DNA of 64,000 bases. Source: Colias croceus (Eukaryota > Arthropoda > Insecta > Lepidoptera > Pieridae). The stretch's first letter is position 1. Every line of letters starts with the position of its first letter. This document shows, piece by piece, positions 27,701-36,194 of the stretch. The translations under genes and the position numbers were made by a program. Location of the stretch: the NCBI RefSeq assembly GCF_905220415.1, contig NC_059565.1, positions 3,682,501 through 3,746,500 of the forward strand, in the 5' to 3' direction. Under the pieces are notes generated by a model. That model was not told the origin of the DNA, did not search any database, and saw nothing but the letters and a program-made list of their open reading frames with translations.

Positions 27701-29012
27701 ATAGAATATTAATCTATAGGTTGTTCAGCTACTGGTAATACTATACTACGACTATACACGTTGACATTTTTGTACGACATTAAAGCATTAATTTGTCATA
27801 ATAATCACTACATAGTATAAAACAAAGTCGCTTTCTCTGTCCCCATGTCCCTTTGTATGCTTAAATCTTTAAAACTACGCAACGGATTTAGATTTTTTTT
27901 AATAAAGAGAGTGATTCAAGAGGAAGGTTTTTAGATGTTTATTCATAATCGCCGTAATGGCGGCAAACATCGACGATCATTTGTTGGGCCAACGCTCTCG
28001 ATTGTGAATAGGGCCAGCACATTACATATTCAAGAACCATTGAATTATAATCGAACTAGCTTACCGCCCGCGGCTTCGCCCGCTTTGTCTAAAACCTAAT
28101 AAATTACATATTAAAACCTTCTTCTGGAATCACTGTATCTATTAAAATAAATGCATCAAAATCCGTTGTGTAGTTTTAATGATCATGATACATGCATTCA
28201 CAGACGCGGGAAGCGATTTTGCTTTATACTAGTGATTTTATACTATACTAGTTATCCACTCTGGCTTTTCCCATGTTTCATATAATTATAAACTATTGCA
28301 TCTAACAACAGTAAATAATGTTTTATAACAGTCTCTTAGTTCCTAAGATAGCGCGTAAATAACTTTAAGCCTTTGCTTTATATTATTAAAGTATAAACTA
28401 AAATATTGTAATCGTAAACGGTATAAGTGTGTTTGTTTACATGTTTGTTTGTTTATCTATCTATCTATCACGTAGCAATGATCTGTCATTCATCAATCAT
28501 CATTCAACTTGCGAAGCGAATTTATTGTACAACTTTTGTCAGGATATAACTAAGATAGAGTGATATTGGCTGCGTTTTACAACAATAACAAACATCTCAT
28601 TCCCATGGGATTTTTTTACACCCGGGTATATTAACTAATTACATTTATAACCAGATTTTTATGTTTTAATTTATCGTATTTTAAGTCACAACTTTAGTCA
28701 GTACCCTGTTCATTTCTACCATTTAACTACATTTATCAGTACCCTGTACTCACAGCAATAATATCTTCTGTCAGTCTGCTGGCCCCAACACAACACGGAC
28801 CACTGATTCTTTATCCCTGAACACGTGAACTGGGCTCTTCCACACCCCGCACAACCATGTAGATTAGTCAGTATTGTATCCTCGCGTATTAGGATCTTTC
28901 CGTTCCCTGGCAGGACGACAACACGCTCGTCCTTAGCCATGAGAGGCGACGTTTTTTCGCCACTCTGCTCCATAGCGAGGAGACGCGACGTTTTGTCAAT
29001 ACCCTGCTCCAT
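3589..29012 (-). CDS. CD36 / class B scavenger receptor family gene, complete, 12 coding exons
   Basis: Spliced product is 583 residues. Coding exons in transcript order: 29012-28754, 17166-17075, 16514-16351, 13759-13621, 13218-13106, 12305-12206, 11575-11448, 9299-9179, 8440-8290, 7492-7342, 5103-5007, 3825-3589. Every intron is GT-AG and all phases agree, which is the strongest support. Layout: cytoplasmic tail 1-86, membrane segment about 88-107, ectodomain about 110-525, second membrane segment about 529-552, then a 31-residue basic tail. Family hallmarks seen are VGPYVY near 166, GAPALASFPHF near 423, and six ectodomain cysteines (330, 360, 400, 402, 409, 420). N-glycosylation sequons occur at 123, 146, 291 and 416. 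The family binds lipids, lipoproteins, carotenoids or apoptotic-cell ligands at the plasma or endosomal membrane. Which insect paralogue this is (croquemort-, emp-, SNMP- or ninaD-like) cannot be decided here. The N-terminal tail is long for the family. Confidence 0.93.
4735..4905 (-). mobile_element. HelD Helitron (defining entry)
   Basis: HelD carries GAATCCCAAAATGTGTTGGT, AACTGCTGAACCGATTTC-like sequence and GAACCATCCTCG (minus), ending GGGGCGGACCGCTAGT. Here the 3' end has changed to ..CCGGTAGT. Confidence 0.75.
5007..5103 (-). CDS. CD36-family exon 11
   Basis: Encodes residues 473-505. LQINIQVRKT and LILPVAWIEM match the family pattern of QxNxxv and ..lP..W.E. Acceptor TTTACAG, donor GTATG, ends on a codon boundary. 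A HelA Helitron begins about 40 bases 5' of it. Confidence 0.95.
5146..6349 (+). mobile_element. HelA Helitron (defining entry) carrying a long perfect palindrome
   Basis: HelA is the family here that begins near TACTAATATTATAAAGCTGA and has GTTTGTTTGAACGCGCTAAT, the body TTTATCGAGGAAGGCTATAG, and ends ACCGCGGGGCGCAGCTAGT. It resembles published lepidopteran Lep1-type Helitrons. Typical copies are about 190 bp. This one is about 1.2 kb because about 1 kb of other sequence, including a 173-bp inverted repeat pair, sits between the two halves. Confidence 0.75.
5847..6281. repeat. Giant palindrome: 173-bp perfect inverted arms, 89-base loop
   Basis: Arms are 5847-6019 and 6109-6281. I found no mismatch on reading the arms against each other. 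The arms begin ATCCCACCAAAAACATTTTC. It lies in the CD36 intron 10 and would form a long hairpin in the pre-mRNA. Confidence 0.9.
6387..6574 (+). mobile_element. HelC Helitron (defining entry)
   Basis: HelC begins TCACTACATAGTATAAAACA, carries CTCTGTCCCTATGTCCCTTT and AGTGATTCAAGAGGAAGGTT, and ends GCGGGCGGTAAGCTAGT. 188 bp, complete. Confidence 0.85.
6923..7111 (-). mobile_element. HelC, complete
   Basis: ACTAGCTTACCGCCTGCGGC to ACTATGTAGTGA. Confidence 0.83.
7160..7319 (+). mobile_element. HelA, 5'-truncated
   Basis: Starts at GAACGCGCTAATCTCAG and ends ACCGCACGGCTAGT. Abuts exon 10 of the CD36-family gene. Confidence 0.8.
7342..7492 (-). CDS. CD36-family exon 10
   Basis: Encodes residues 423-473. 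GAPALASFPHFHLGDPSL and the following GLNPNPELHES...HPTLG are the most conserved stretch of the family. Acceptor TTCCAG, donor GTAAT. Confidence 0.97.
7556..7672. mobile_element. Small TA-flanked MITE (intact reference copy)
   Basis: Inverted ends GGGTGTAATCGTCAAGTGTG and complement. Inner arms TGTGCACAGGCGAT/ATCGCCTGTGCACA. Same family as the interrupted copy around 12330-12710. Confidence 0.8.
8290..8440 (-). CDS. CD36-family exon 9: cysteine cluster
   Basis: Encodes residues 373-423. It has the four-cysteine cluster QCYCEIDTGECPPRG...TACAMG (400, 402, 409, 420), which forms disulphides with Cys330 and Cys360 in the family. The NVT sequon is at 416. Acceptor CTTCAG, donor GTGAG. Confidence 0.96.
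8507..8714. mobile_element. Fold-back MITE
   Basis: Inverted arms of about 90 bp with a short loop near 8610-8635: CGGATACATCCAGTAGGG at the outer end and GTTTACGAGAATCG toward the inner end. Lies 67 bases 5' of CD36 exon 9. Confidence 0.85.
9179..9299 (-). CDS. CD36-family exon 8
   Basis: Encodes residues 332-372. The block I.ASDGTIFPPS is diagnostic, followed by FYANLCRR with the second conserved cysteine (360). Acceptor TTTTACAG, donor GTAAG. A HelB Helitron begins about 25 bases 5' of this exon. Confidence 0.95.
9325..9553 (+). mobile_element. HelB Helitron (defining entry)
   Basis: HelB begins TCCTACTAATATTATAAATG, carries CTGAACCGATTACAATGAAA, GGTAACTTGGATTAACACAT and CCCACGGGAACGGGAAC, and ends GCGGGCGGAAAGCTAGT. 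Complete here apart from a changed last base. Confidence 0.83.
11178..11382 (-). mobile_element. HelB variant with CAGACAGA and GATTGAGTAACAG
   Basis: 3' half as HelB; 5' half GTGATTGAGTAACAGACAGA. Related copies at 59510-59696 and 60147-60370. Confidence 0.78.
11448..11575 (-). CDS. CD36-family exon 7
   Basis: Encodes residues 290-332. NGT is a sequon. INTGEND...I and LKHWGSTECN correspond to the family block TG..d...I...W....C, giving the first conserved ectodomain cysteine (330). Acceptor TTTACAG, donor GTCAG (less usual but valid). It shares a split Arg codon with exon 8. Confidence 0.93.
11631..11876 (-). mobile_element. Helitron of a further family
   Basis: ACTAGCTGTTGCCCGCAGCT, TGCCAAATTTCAGCTCGATA, to ATTATATAGA. 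A common lepidopteran pattern; the only copy here. Confidence 0.7.
12206..12305 (-). CDS. CD36-family exon 6
   Basis: Encodes residues 256-289. RFLWGYDDSI matches the family LWGYxDxL block, and FDKFGLL follows. Acceptor TTTTTCAG, donor GTAAGT. A MITE lies about 30 bases 5' of the acceptor (12337-12626). Confidence 0.95.
12337..12626. mobile_element. MITE with TAA duplication nested in another MITE
   Basis: Inverted ends TGCCTCCTCCACACTACTCG...complement, flanked by TAA on both sides. PIF/Harbinger-type elements make three-base TWA duplications. The surrounding GGGTGTAATCG...AAGTGTGCAC matches the uninterrupted copy at 7556-7672, which gives the empty site. Confidence 0.88.
12721..12881. mobile_element. 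MITE with 22-bp inverted ends
   Basis: AAGAAGCTTATATCTAATAC at the left and its complement at the right. About 160 bp in all. Immediately follows the nested MITE pair. No coding content. Confidence 0.8.
13106..13218 (-). CDS. CD36-family exon 5
   Basis: Encodes residues 219-256 of the ectodomain, a helical region that in CD36/LIMP-2 structures forms part of the apical helical bundle. Acceptor TTTTTCAG, donor GTATG. It shares a split Arg codon with exon 6. Confidence 0.9.
13297..13495 (+). mobile_element. HelA, complete
   Basis: TCTATACTAATATTATGTAG to GGAACAGCTAGT, 199 bp. Confidence 0.85.
13621..13759 (-). CDS. CD36-family exon 4
   Basis: Encodes residues 172-218, including RVNIKFEGDLLTYQE, the FLPEKSTG turn and VPNLPLL. 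These correspond to the conserved YQE/FxPExS/VPNxPLL blocks of the family. Acceptor TTACAG, donor GTAAG, ends on a codon boundary. Confidence 0.95.
13954..14178 (+). mobile_element. HelB, complete, with (GT)n
   Basis: Ends GGCGGAAATCTAGT. A GT run follows GTGAGGAT. Confidence 0.83.
14377..14838. mobile_element. TA-flanked MITE, family ACAGGGTGTCCCA
   Basis: Left end ACAGGGTGTCCCAGTGTTGG and right end TAGTGGGATACCCTGT. Tc1/mariner-type ends. Related copies at 23783-24137 and (truncated) 38990-39176 share internal ATCGTTTAAGAT and GACAAAATGCTC blocks. Confidence 0.75.
15163..15356 (-). mobile_element. HelB
   Basis: ACTAGCATTTCGCTCGTAGC to CTCACAAACTCTCGC. The outer 5' end is replaced by the start of the tRNA-like repeat. 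Confidence 0.78.
16351..16514 (-). CDS. CD36-family exon 3: proximal ectodomain
   Basis: Encodes residues 118-172. It contains the family pattern of a W..PTVKPLMKVHLFNYSNW stretch followed by LDDVGPYVY, which is diagnostic of CD36/LIMP-2 ectodomains. Sequons NNS and NYS are present. Acceptor CCCAG, donor GTAAG. Confidence 0.95.
16629..16824 (-). mobile_element. HelC, complete
   Basis: ACTAGCTTAACGGCCGCGGC to ATACTATGTAGTGA; about 115 bases 5' of CD36 exon 3. Confidence 0.83.
17075..17166 (-). CDS. CD36-family exon 2: first membrane segment
   Basis: Encodes residues 87-117. A hydrophobic run of about 20 residues (ITVLSATFVLSLLGTIFF) is followed by the start of the ectodomain. Acceptor is TTACAG and donor is GTAAG. 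The exon enters in phase with exon 1 (one base plus two) and ends on a codon boundary. Confidence 0.9.
17212..17573 (+). mobile_element. P2 repeat with an internal GC-rich insertion
   Basis: P2 shares the GAAGTGAAACTTC ends with P1 but has the body TGAGAGTAAAATTTCAAGGT and CGTCATGGCAATACCGTCA, ending GACACGTGTGCTCGGCACAC. This copy has about 200 bases inserted, including two copies of GGGTGAACTGAAG.TTCAC.CTGGTAGCGACAT. Confidence 0.7.
18064..18239 (+). mobile_element. HelC, nearly complete
   Basis: 5' end shortened; ends GCGGGCGATAAGCTAGT. Confidence 0.8.
19125..19238 (+). mobile_element. HelA, truncated and internally deleted
   Basis: Joined directly to the end of a HelE copy. Lacks the GAGGAAGGCTATAG block. 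Confidence 0.75.
19498..19640 (-). mobile_element. HelB, 5'-truncated variant
   Basis: ACTAGAGTTCCGCCCGCGGC to TTTCATTGTAATCG. Confidence 0.7.
19646..19841 (+). mobile_element. HelA, complete
   Basis: TCTATAGGTACTAATATT to GAGCAGCTAGT. Inserted next to a HelB copy in the opposite orientation. Confidence 0.83.
20174..20404 (-). mobile_element. HelB, complete
   Basis: ACTAGCATACGCCCGCG to TAAAATATAAGTAGGA with a (CATA)n run. Confidence 0.8.
20711..20990 (+). mobile_element. P1 repeat, full copy with (TCAC)n expansion
   Basis: Both ends present. The middle carries a short TCACTCAC run and a missing CGCCATC block. Confidence 0.8.
22740..22896 (-). mobile_element. HelC, diverged
   Basis: GCTTTCCGCCTGCGGTTGCG to ACGACATGTGATGA. 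Confidence 0.7.
22910..23066. mobile_element. Palindromic MITE
   Basis: AGCGCACGAGCAACTTTGT..CCGCAACTATTTTGTCTCTC arms with the complement on the right, and a GC-rich centre. Lies in CD36 intron 1. Confidence 0.8.
23205..23461. mobile_element. Two HelA pieces in opposite orientation
   Basis: A plus-strand 5' fragment (23205-23280) is followed at once by a minus-strand copy (23285-23461) starting ACTAGCTGCG. Confidence 0.75.
23783..24137. mobile_element. ACAGGGTGTCCCA-family MITE, second copy (inverted relative to the first)
   Basis: Ends ACAGGATGGCCCACTATTGG and ..CAGTGGGACACTCTGT. Shares the internal GTGTACACATAGAGTTTTAAG block with the 14.4-kb copy in the opposite orientation. Confidence 0.75.
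24568..24784 (-). mobile_element. HelC with short 5' duplication
   Basis: ACTATGTAGT occurs twice at the 5' end. The 3' end has decayed to CCTCTCGCAGCTTC. Confidence 0.7.
25341..26302 (+). mobile_element. piggyBac-type element with TTAA duplication, nested in a HelC Helitron
   Basis: TTAA on both sides. Inverted ends CCCTTAGC and GCTAAGGG, with subterminal GTGGGTCAAATTTGACCCA-type inverted motifs. The interrupted Helitron reads continuously when one TTAA and the insert are removed, giving an empty site. Inside, on the plus strand near 25614-25890, is a decayed transposase N-terminus. Confidence 0.88.
25614..25890 (+). pseudogene. piggyBac-like transposase N-terminal fragment
   Basis: FLNDRQIEELMDDLSDDLEL, then acidic sequence with a TAA at 25752. 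Further acidic residues (SEDSVFGVSSDDSENEEE) follow, then more stops. Acidic N-termini of this kind are usual in piggyBac transposases. The catalytic domain is absent. Confidence 0.6.
26584..26830. mobile_element. HelC pair: minus 3' fragment then complete plus copy
   Basis: 26584-26620 holds the GC-rich 3' end on the minus strand. 26637-26830 is a complete plus copy ending GGTAAGCTAGT. Confidence 0.8.
26884..27041 (-). mobile_element. P2 repeat
   Basis: Recognised by ACTCTCAACGCGCC, CATGACCCAACC and AAGAAGTTTCTCTTCG. The outer CTCGGCACAC end is decayed. Confidence 0.65.
27807..27932 (+). mobile_element. HelC, 3'-truncated
   Basis: Stops after AAGAGGAAGGTTTTTAG, where an unrelated repeat with GGCGGCAAACATCGACGATC begins. 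That repeat recurs at 33766-33815. Confidence 0.78.
28055..28232 (-). mobile_element. HelC, complete but diverged
   Basis: ACTAGCTTACCGCCCGCGGC to TTTATACTAGTGA. Confidence 0.78.
28754..29012 (-). CDS. CD36-family exon 1: start codon and 86-residue N-terminal cytoplasmic tail
   Basis: The ATG at 29012 is preceded four codons upstream by an in-frame TAG, so it is the first possible start in this exon. The exon ends before a strong donor (GTGAGT). It leaves one base (T) that joins TA of the next exon to make Leu and runs straight into the membrane segment, so the phase match is exact. The tail begins with two 13-residue repeats, MEQGIDKTSRLLA and MEQSGEKTSPLMA. Cysteines lie at 54, 57, 64, 75 and 86. 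The exon is GC-richer than its flanks. The join across 11.6 kb is inferred from phase and splice sites and has no transcript support here. Confidence 0.75.
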
Positions 29013-29280
29013 AGACACGCGCTACCCCGACGGCGGTTGGGTAGATACTGCGGGGTCAAATCTGCGTTTGTTATCACTTGGTTAATAGGTTATCGGGTAC
29101 ACGAGACGGCGTTGTGCTCGTAATTTGGCCTCTTAGGTTCTGCTTAAGTAAAGCGCAGCAATGCTTTTGTTTCTGTAAAACGTATGATCCCTGGTAGGTG
29201 ATACTGTAACTTCTATATGATACAAATTATTTTCCAAATGCGTTAAGCGTATCTCGAGAACAGCTCGATCAATTCGGATA

Positions 29281-29440
29281 ATTTTTGAAGTTAACCTTCT
29301 TTGCGTGCGTTGAGAGTAAAATTTCAAGGTCGCGTCATGGCAATACCGTCATGTCATGGAGTAAAGCGACGATTTTGGTATCTTTGAATCTTACTAAAGT
29401 AGTTCTTCTGACATATGTGCTCGGCACACACGCTCTTTTT
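29281..29440 (+). mobile_element. P2 repeat, about 270 bases 5' of the CD36-family start codon
   Basis: Nearly complete, ending GTGCTCGGCACACACGCTC. It is the closest element upstream of the CD36-family exon 1. Confidence 0.75.
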
Positions 29441-29701
29441 GGTAAAACGTATGGTCCCTGGTAGATGATATTGTGACATCTACTTATACATAATATAATG
29501 AAAATGAATCCCCAAATGTGTTGCTACGCGTAAATCGGCATCTCAATCAATTCGGCTATTTTTAATTTTTCGGCTATTTTATTGAGTATGTAGAGATGTC
29601 GAGTATGTAGCACTGAGCCGTTTTGTACGTTATCAAGCCAAAAGGGCTCGACAGATTTGGATGGATTTTGGCGTAACGATAAACTATAATGAAGATGATT
29701 A

Positions 29702-29869
29702 AATCTATATATAAAAAATTAATTGCTAAATGTGTTGGTAAGCTAAAATGTCGAGAAAGGCTGAACTGATATCGTTAATTCTTTTTTATATTACTCCTTG
29801 AAGACGAAGTACGAAGATGGTTCTTATGGAGAGCAAACTTACCACGGGCGAAGCCGGACCGGACCACTA
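29702..29869 (+). mobile_element. HelD, complete
   Basis: ATCTATATATAAAAAATTAA to GGACCGGACCACTAGT. Confidence 0.78.
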
Positions 29870-32233
29870 GTAGATAATAAAAATGTAGAGATAGACTTTA
29901 AGTAGAACTTTAGAAAAAATGTTACATTATACGAAAAGATAAAATTTATCTTTTCGTTGTAACATTTTTTCTATTCCCAAGCCATAGGAAAGGCATAATT
30001 ACGTGTTCTTTAATGGAATATAGACTTACATTGCAAGTAAATTTGCTGCTGACTTTGTACTACATTATACAAGTATATAATCAAGGGTCAATATTCAATA
30101 CATGTAAATAAACGCCCTTTTAGTACAGTGGTTAATATGAATGTAGAGTCAAGATGTCCCAAGTTCGATGCCAGTCAAATTAAATATCTTGTACTATCAC
30201 ACAAACTACTATCAATTAACTTTTATGCATTTTTGTGGTACATTTTTCTGAGAAATTATCATATCATTAGCTTCAGGTTTGGGTATTTACATAGTGTTTT
30301 TATTAACTTAACCTGTATGTATGTATGCGATATGTAACTGACTCCTTTCGACTCGATTTTGAGTTTGACCCACTTAAAATGGGCAGGTTTAACTCAAAGA
30401 TACCTTTTTTTTAAGTGGGGAAATCTTCGAAAGATATCCACGGCCCCCGGGGAAGGAGCCGTGGGTTATGTCGGATTCTTACCGACTAAAACCCCACTGT
30501 GTTCCGTCGAGCCTCTTTAATGATGGGGCCGCGGGTATTGGTTAGAATTCTTCTGACTTCAAGGATATACAAAAAAAAAACCTTTTATTTCTTGCAAAAA
30601 GTTACAGAAATTTTAACTTTTAAGCTTATTTTAACAAAATATATAAAAAACTTTAAATCTATTACAATTTTACATTGTTAAGTCTAAGTACTAGTCTTGC
30701 AAGAACCCCTCGTTTGTGAGGGTGAAGGCCTCCTCCAGAGCACCCCACTTGGTGGATAGGATATACAATACAATCATTTAATGAGTTGTTATGATACGAA
30801 TCGTATTTTTGTAGTCTTTATTTATTAACTAGCTTCCGCCCACGACTCCGTCCGCGCGGATGTCGGTCTTCGCGTGGATGGTTATTTCTCCATTTTGAGT
30901 ACCTCTGTCAATAACATCTTATAAATATCTATTGGACCCAATTCCCAAATACGGCTAGGCCTATAATAATACGCAACGTGTGTTCGCGGTTCTACGGAAC
31001 AACGTCTATGGATAAAACTGAAAAATTAAGATTAATTTTTTTCTACGTATTTTTCCAGGATAAAAGGTATCCTATTTTACACCCAGGATAATAAGGTATA
31101 ATTATACCATATTTCATCGAAATCGAACCGCTAGTTTTCACGTGATGCCTTCACATACAGACAGACAGACAGACAGACAGACAAAAATTTTTTTAATCAC
31201 AGATTTGGGTTTGGTATCGATCCGGTAACACCCCCTGCTATTTATTTTTTCAATATTTTCAATGTACAGAATTGACCCTTCTACAGATTTATTATATGTA
31301 TAGATAAAAACATGAACAGCCATAATTTCAAGAGTCCACTTTAGTTTTTGCTAGTTAGTGGTATATTTATTTAATGATTTAGTTTCTTAAACAAACAAAT
31401 CGTGCTATGTTAAATCTTTAGGTATGTTATGTCCAATATTTGTATACGCACATTGATTTATTCGAATCAATAATTTTATATAAGACACTTGATTCGGAGA
31501 ACTAATTGTGTGTATTTCCGGTATGTGTTACGTATTTAATCTATATCTATATTATGTTTTATAATATTCGAAAGCTAAAGAGTTTGTTTGTTTGATTATT
31601 TGTTTGGACTCAGGAACTACTGGTTCGATTATTCTGTGTCAAATAAAGTGTTGTTAACTGAATTCCGAGCTATGCAGTCGTGGAAGGTCCATTAAATATT
31701 ATTGAAAATATTTTTTATTGTTATAACTTATAAAGTTACAAAATACAGCCATTTTCGTGGTTAAAACTAAGAAACATTTATAATATTACAAGCTGCTCGC
31801 CCCGGTTTTACCCGGGTAGACGGTTTTTGTATTAGTACAAAAACGATATTTGATTATTGATTATTACGATAAAAAACTTAGGTTTTTATCGTAATCGAAG
31901 CGTATAATAATCTAACAAATCAAAAATCATAAAAATCAATGGTGCAACTAACACAACACTGATTGTTTAAGTAGATACTGATTGTTTAAGTACAAAAAAT
32001 ACATAAAAAAACGGCCGAATTGAGAACCTCCTCGTTTTTTTGAAGTCGGTTAAAAAAACTTGTAGAGTTGATGAGTTGATGACACAATTTGTCGTCAAAA
32101 ATTCATTATACATTATAATTTATTTTATTTTTTATTTCCACGTAAAACTAAATCGCCGGTAATGTACCGCTGAAAACATGCCTAAAAACAAATGACATTT
32201 GACACATAGAGGTCATTCACGTTCTTATTTCAA

Positions 32234-32462
32234 CCATATCTTACGGTGCATTTACATCAGACGAACATAGAGCAAGAGCATTCTTTCGTGATCTTTTAGT
32301 GTAAACGAAAACTCGTATTCAGTGTTGTTCAGTATTAGAACATAGCATAGAATCTTTTCGAACGCACTAAGAACAACGAAAGAATGCTCTAGGTACGTCT
32401 GTTTTATTTAAACTAAAATAATTTGCCATACACTCGTTTGATGTAAACGCACCGTTAGATAC
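32234..32462. mobile_element. MITE, ACGGTGCATTTACATCA family
   Basis: Inverted ends ACGGTGCATTTACATCAGAC and TTTGATGTAAACGCACCGT. Inner inverted blocks AAGAGCATTCTTTCGT/ACGAAAGAATGCTCT. A second copy is at 36195-36430. Confidence 0.8.
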
Positions 32463-32663
32463 ACCTGAAAAACTTTTTTTCTGTATCATCAGTAGTTTAG
32501 TATATGACGTGCATAGTTGTGTATTATGGTTTTTAAAATAGTCTTAGTCACTCGGTTTTCCCACAAAAATTATTTCGATAGATTTTTTGTATTTCGATAC
32601 ATACGTACATAATGTACTAATTTATTAATTACTTACCTGTACAGTGTACCTTAATATAATACT

Positions 32664-32839
32664 ACTAGCTGTGCCGCGCGGTTTCACCCGCGTGGCTCCG
32701 CTCCTGGTCTTAGCGTGGTCACGTGGTGATATATAGCCTATAACCTTCCTCGATAAATGGGTTATCTAACACCGAATTATACAAATCGGTTAAAACAAAC
32801 AAACAAACAAACTCTTCAGCTTTGTAATATTAGTATAGA
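32664..32839 (-). mobile_element. HelA, complete
   Basis: ACTAGCTGTGCCGCGCGG to TAATATTAGTATAGA. Confidence 0.82.
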
Positions 32840-32840
32840 T

Positions 32841-33057
32841 TCTACCAGGGGCCATATTGTGACCTCTTATTTCCAGACATATAAATATATTTGAATTTGA
32901 ATTTGACGGTTGACGCCGTGAATTGAACTGACTGGCAAATTCATATTATAATAGCCATAATTATTAGCCATGGTTGTTGCAATCATAATCTGAATTTGCC
33001 AGTCAGTTCACGGCGTAAACTTTCTGGAAATAAGAGGCCCCATACGGCCCCTGTAGG
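32841..33057. mobile_element. MITE with CTACCAGGGGCC ends
   Basis: Left CTACCAGGGGCCATATTGTG and CCTCTTATTTCCAGA; the complement GGAAATAAGAGG..GGCCCCTGTAG on the right. Inner arms GTGAATTGAACTGACTGGCA and complement. Confidence 0.75.
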
Positions 33058-33476
33058 TACTTTACATCTCAATGTCATAGCACGGCGTTAGCTAAGCGCT
33101 CTGACGCTGTACCTTCCCTATTTTTTACACAAATATTTAGAAAAGTAGCCTTTTATAAAGTCTATTCTAAACCAAAGTTTAATTTTGAATTGAACTTATT
33201 TGTAGCAGCCGTTTTTGTGTGAAATGAAACTATGAAAACATACTTATCAGACTTATGTATTTATAGGTATATGCAGATGAAACCAGGTCGCCAGCTGTGG
33301 AAAACAAACAAGCGAAACAAATAAAGAAAAACATTAAAAACAAATTTTATGACAAAAATAATCCTACTTTCAATGGCTCTATCGATGATGATTCATTTTC
33401 TTTCTTAAATTTCGTAAAAAGTTTAAACGTATGAAAAACTGAACAGAGATAGCAAAATTTTGTGTGCCTATTAATC

Positions 33477-33749
33477 CTCGATAAATGGATCCTGGATATC
33501 ACCGAAGAATTTTTGAAATCGAACCAGTAGTTCCTGGGATTAGCGCGTTCAAACAAAAGAACAAACTCTTCAACTTTATAATATTATGTTCGTGTCACAA
33601 TGTTTGTCCTCAATGGACTCCTAAACCACTTAACCGATTATAATAAAATTCACACACCATGTGCAGTTCGATCCAACTTGAGAGATAGGATAGTTTAAAT
33701 CTCAAATCGTTTTAAGAAAGCGGGTGAAGCCGCGGGCGGTAAGCTAGTA
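33477..33749. mobile_element. HelA 5' half (minus) followed by another Helitron (plus)
   Basis: 33477-33588 is the 5' half of HelA on the minus strand. 33589-33749 is a plus-strand Helitron of a family otherwise unseen here (CCTAAACCACTTAACCGATT), ending GCGGGCGGTAAGCTAGT. Confidence 0.65.
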
Positions 33750-35370
33750 GAATATAGATAATAGCGGCAAACATCGACGATCATTAATAATTATTGGTGG
33801 ACCAACGCCCATTGTGAAGAATCATGTATTTTTTATTTTTTATATCAACAGAATTCAAAGAAAAGGAGGAGGTGAAGTACCTATTTTTTGGTAATGTTTT
33901 TGTATCCAGTATCAGTTCTTTGAAGCGTATACAGCATAATGGTTTTAAGATTGGGATGCTTTGTAAAATTTGTCTAAATTGTCTGCACTTTTTTATCCGC
34001 ATATAATTTATTATATAAAAACGTCTTTTTGCACCGTTTATACATAATTTCTATGTATTGTGACAGTACAAAGGCATTTGAAGGTCTAGTTTATTAGATG
34101 AACGTTTAAAATTGAGTTTGAGTTTGAAACTACTGAAAAATAAATCTCATAATAGCTGTGCCCCGCGGTCCTACCCGCACTGCTCCGCGAATATAAAGCC
34201 AAATACCTAAATGGACTATCCCACAATTTGTTTTTCTTCGGATCAATAGTTCAGGTTGTAGGTTCATATTAGGAGACATACAAATCTGGTAATACAGTTT
34301 GTGTGTATTTCAAACTTATATAACCTCGATTTAATACACTTTAAACGGACAGATTTAATTAAAACTTTGCACACTTATCAAGGATCGGTGACAATATAGT
34401 AATTTCAAGAGTTTGAGCGTGTTTTATTTTAACTTTTTATATCGATTAAGAGTGTCCTAACAGAACTAACAAGATACATGTACTACTTAATATAACAATA
34501 AATTATCTATGGCAGAAAATAAACCATATTCGTTCTATATTTTAATTCAATGTATCGATACTCTAGTTTTAAAAATAAATGAGTTTAAGATTGTTTACAT
34601 TGTAATGAGTTCAAGAAAAAACAACGGTTACATTGTGATTTCGTATATACATAGATAAGAGAGGTTAAATGTAAATAGCACGTAACAATTTATATTCATT
34701 TAATGGATTTAAAAGAAAACAGATTTACTTAAAATTTTACTTAAGTCATTCAATTGAATGCTGCCATTCAATGAACGAGCTAGTCGTTCAATCAAAATGC
34801 AGATTTAAATTTAACAAAATGATAGCGTCGAGTAGCGACATAAACATTCCTGTGCCCCTGAGCCAGGTGCAAATTTGGTTCATTATTTCCTCTCAAGAGA
34901 TAATTCGTCAGACGCATCAGAGTATGATTTTGTTAATGTGTCATTCATTCTATTCGAGACACCAGCTGGCGTATAATACACCATGTTGTAACCAGCTGAT
35001 TTTTTTTTTCGTTGAGATATTGGGTTAGCTACAATTTGACAAATTTTTAGCTGAGAGGAAATTAATGAATGTATTTTTTTTCCTACGTGCGTGGGAGTGG
35101 GTGCAAAAAAAAAACGGGGAAGTATAGGTATACCCAATATAGACTAAATTTCATGCACACTCATAATTAATATACCCCTCATACTAAAAAGCAGACAACG
35201 ACGGGATATATACACTTAGTTTTACAAGCCACACTTCCTTGGGACCTTAGCACTTCCCATGTCACTGACATACATTTATCCGATTTGTCTTTGTTTCAAT
35301 GATATTGTTATTATCACAATAATTAATATGGCAACACTTGCAAAGAATGTAACTTTTTGGGTACTTTAGT

Positions 35371-35567
35371 AATCACTACATAGGTAGTATAAAAAAAGTC
35401 TCTTTCTCTGTCTCTATGTCCCTATGTATACTTAAATCTTTAAAACTACGCAAGGGATTTTGATGCGGTTTGTTTTAATAAATAGTACCTATTCTCAAGG
35501 AAGGTTTTAGTATATAATTTATTATGTATTAGGCAGAGCGGGCGAAGCTGCGTGCGGAAACCTAGTA
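35371..35567 (+). mobile_element. HelC, complete
   Basis: TCACTACATAGGTAGTATA to GTGCGGAAACCTAGT. The flanking AATAATTAATATGGCAACAC is present on both sides, a local duplication of about 40 bases. Confidence 0.8.
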
Positions 35568-35703
35568 ATAATTAATATGGCAACACTCGCAAAGAATGTA
35601 AAGTAAGTTTTTGGTTTTAGTAGAAGTAATGATAGCACTGAGTGGATATTATCCATTTTGTACGATACAGTTCAATTTTTCTTCTTATTATAAATACCTA
35701 CTA

Positions 35704-35888
35704 TACTAGCTTACGCGGTTTCGCCCGCTTTGTCTTAAACCTGTTAAATTATACACTTAAACCTTCCTTTTGAATATATTATCTATTTATTTAAAAAAAA
35801 CCGCATCCAAGACCGTTTCGTAATTTTAAAGATTTAAGCATACAAAGGGACATAGGGACAGAGAAAGCGATTTTGTTTTATACTATGT
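35704..35888 (-). mobile_element. HelC, complete
   Basis: ACTAGCTTACGCGGTTTCGC to TTTATACTATGTA. Confidence 0.8.
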
Positions 35889-36194
35889 AAATATTTTATA
35901 GCTATACATAAATGTATTTTCTTTCTCTCTTTTCATGTACAATTGGCGAAGAAAAACTTCGTGAGAAAAAAAGCCTGTGCGCGAATCAAAAAAGTTCGAC
36001 GATATGTGACATCTTGACCAGCGTGGTGGATTATGGCCCAACCGTGGCCCAACCTCATAGGAGGCCCGTGTTCGGATCCCAGCAGTGGGAACGTAGTTTT
36101 TAGCAGTGTCGAACCCACAGGCAAAATCAAACTTTATCCCATATCATTGTAAAGTTTCCAACTCCAAGTCGAAAGCTTTAAAATTAATCATTTT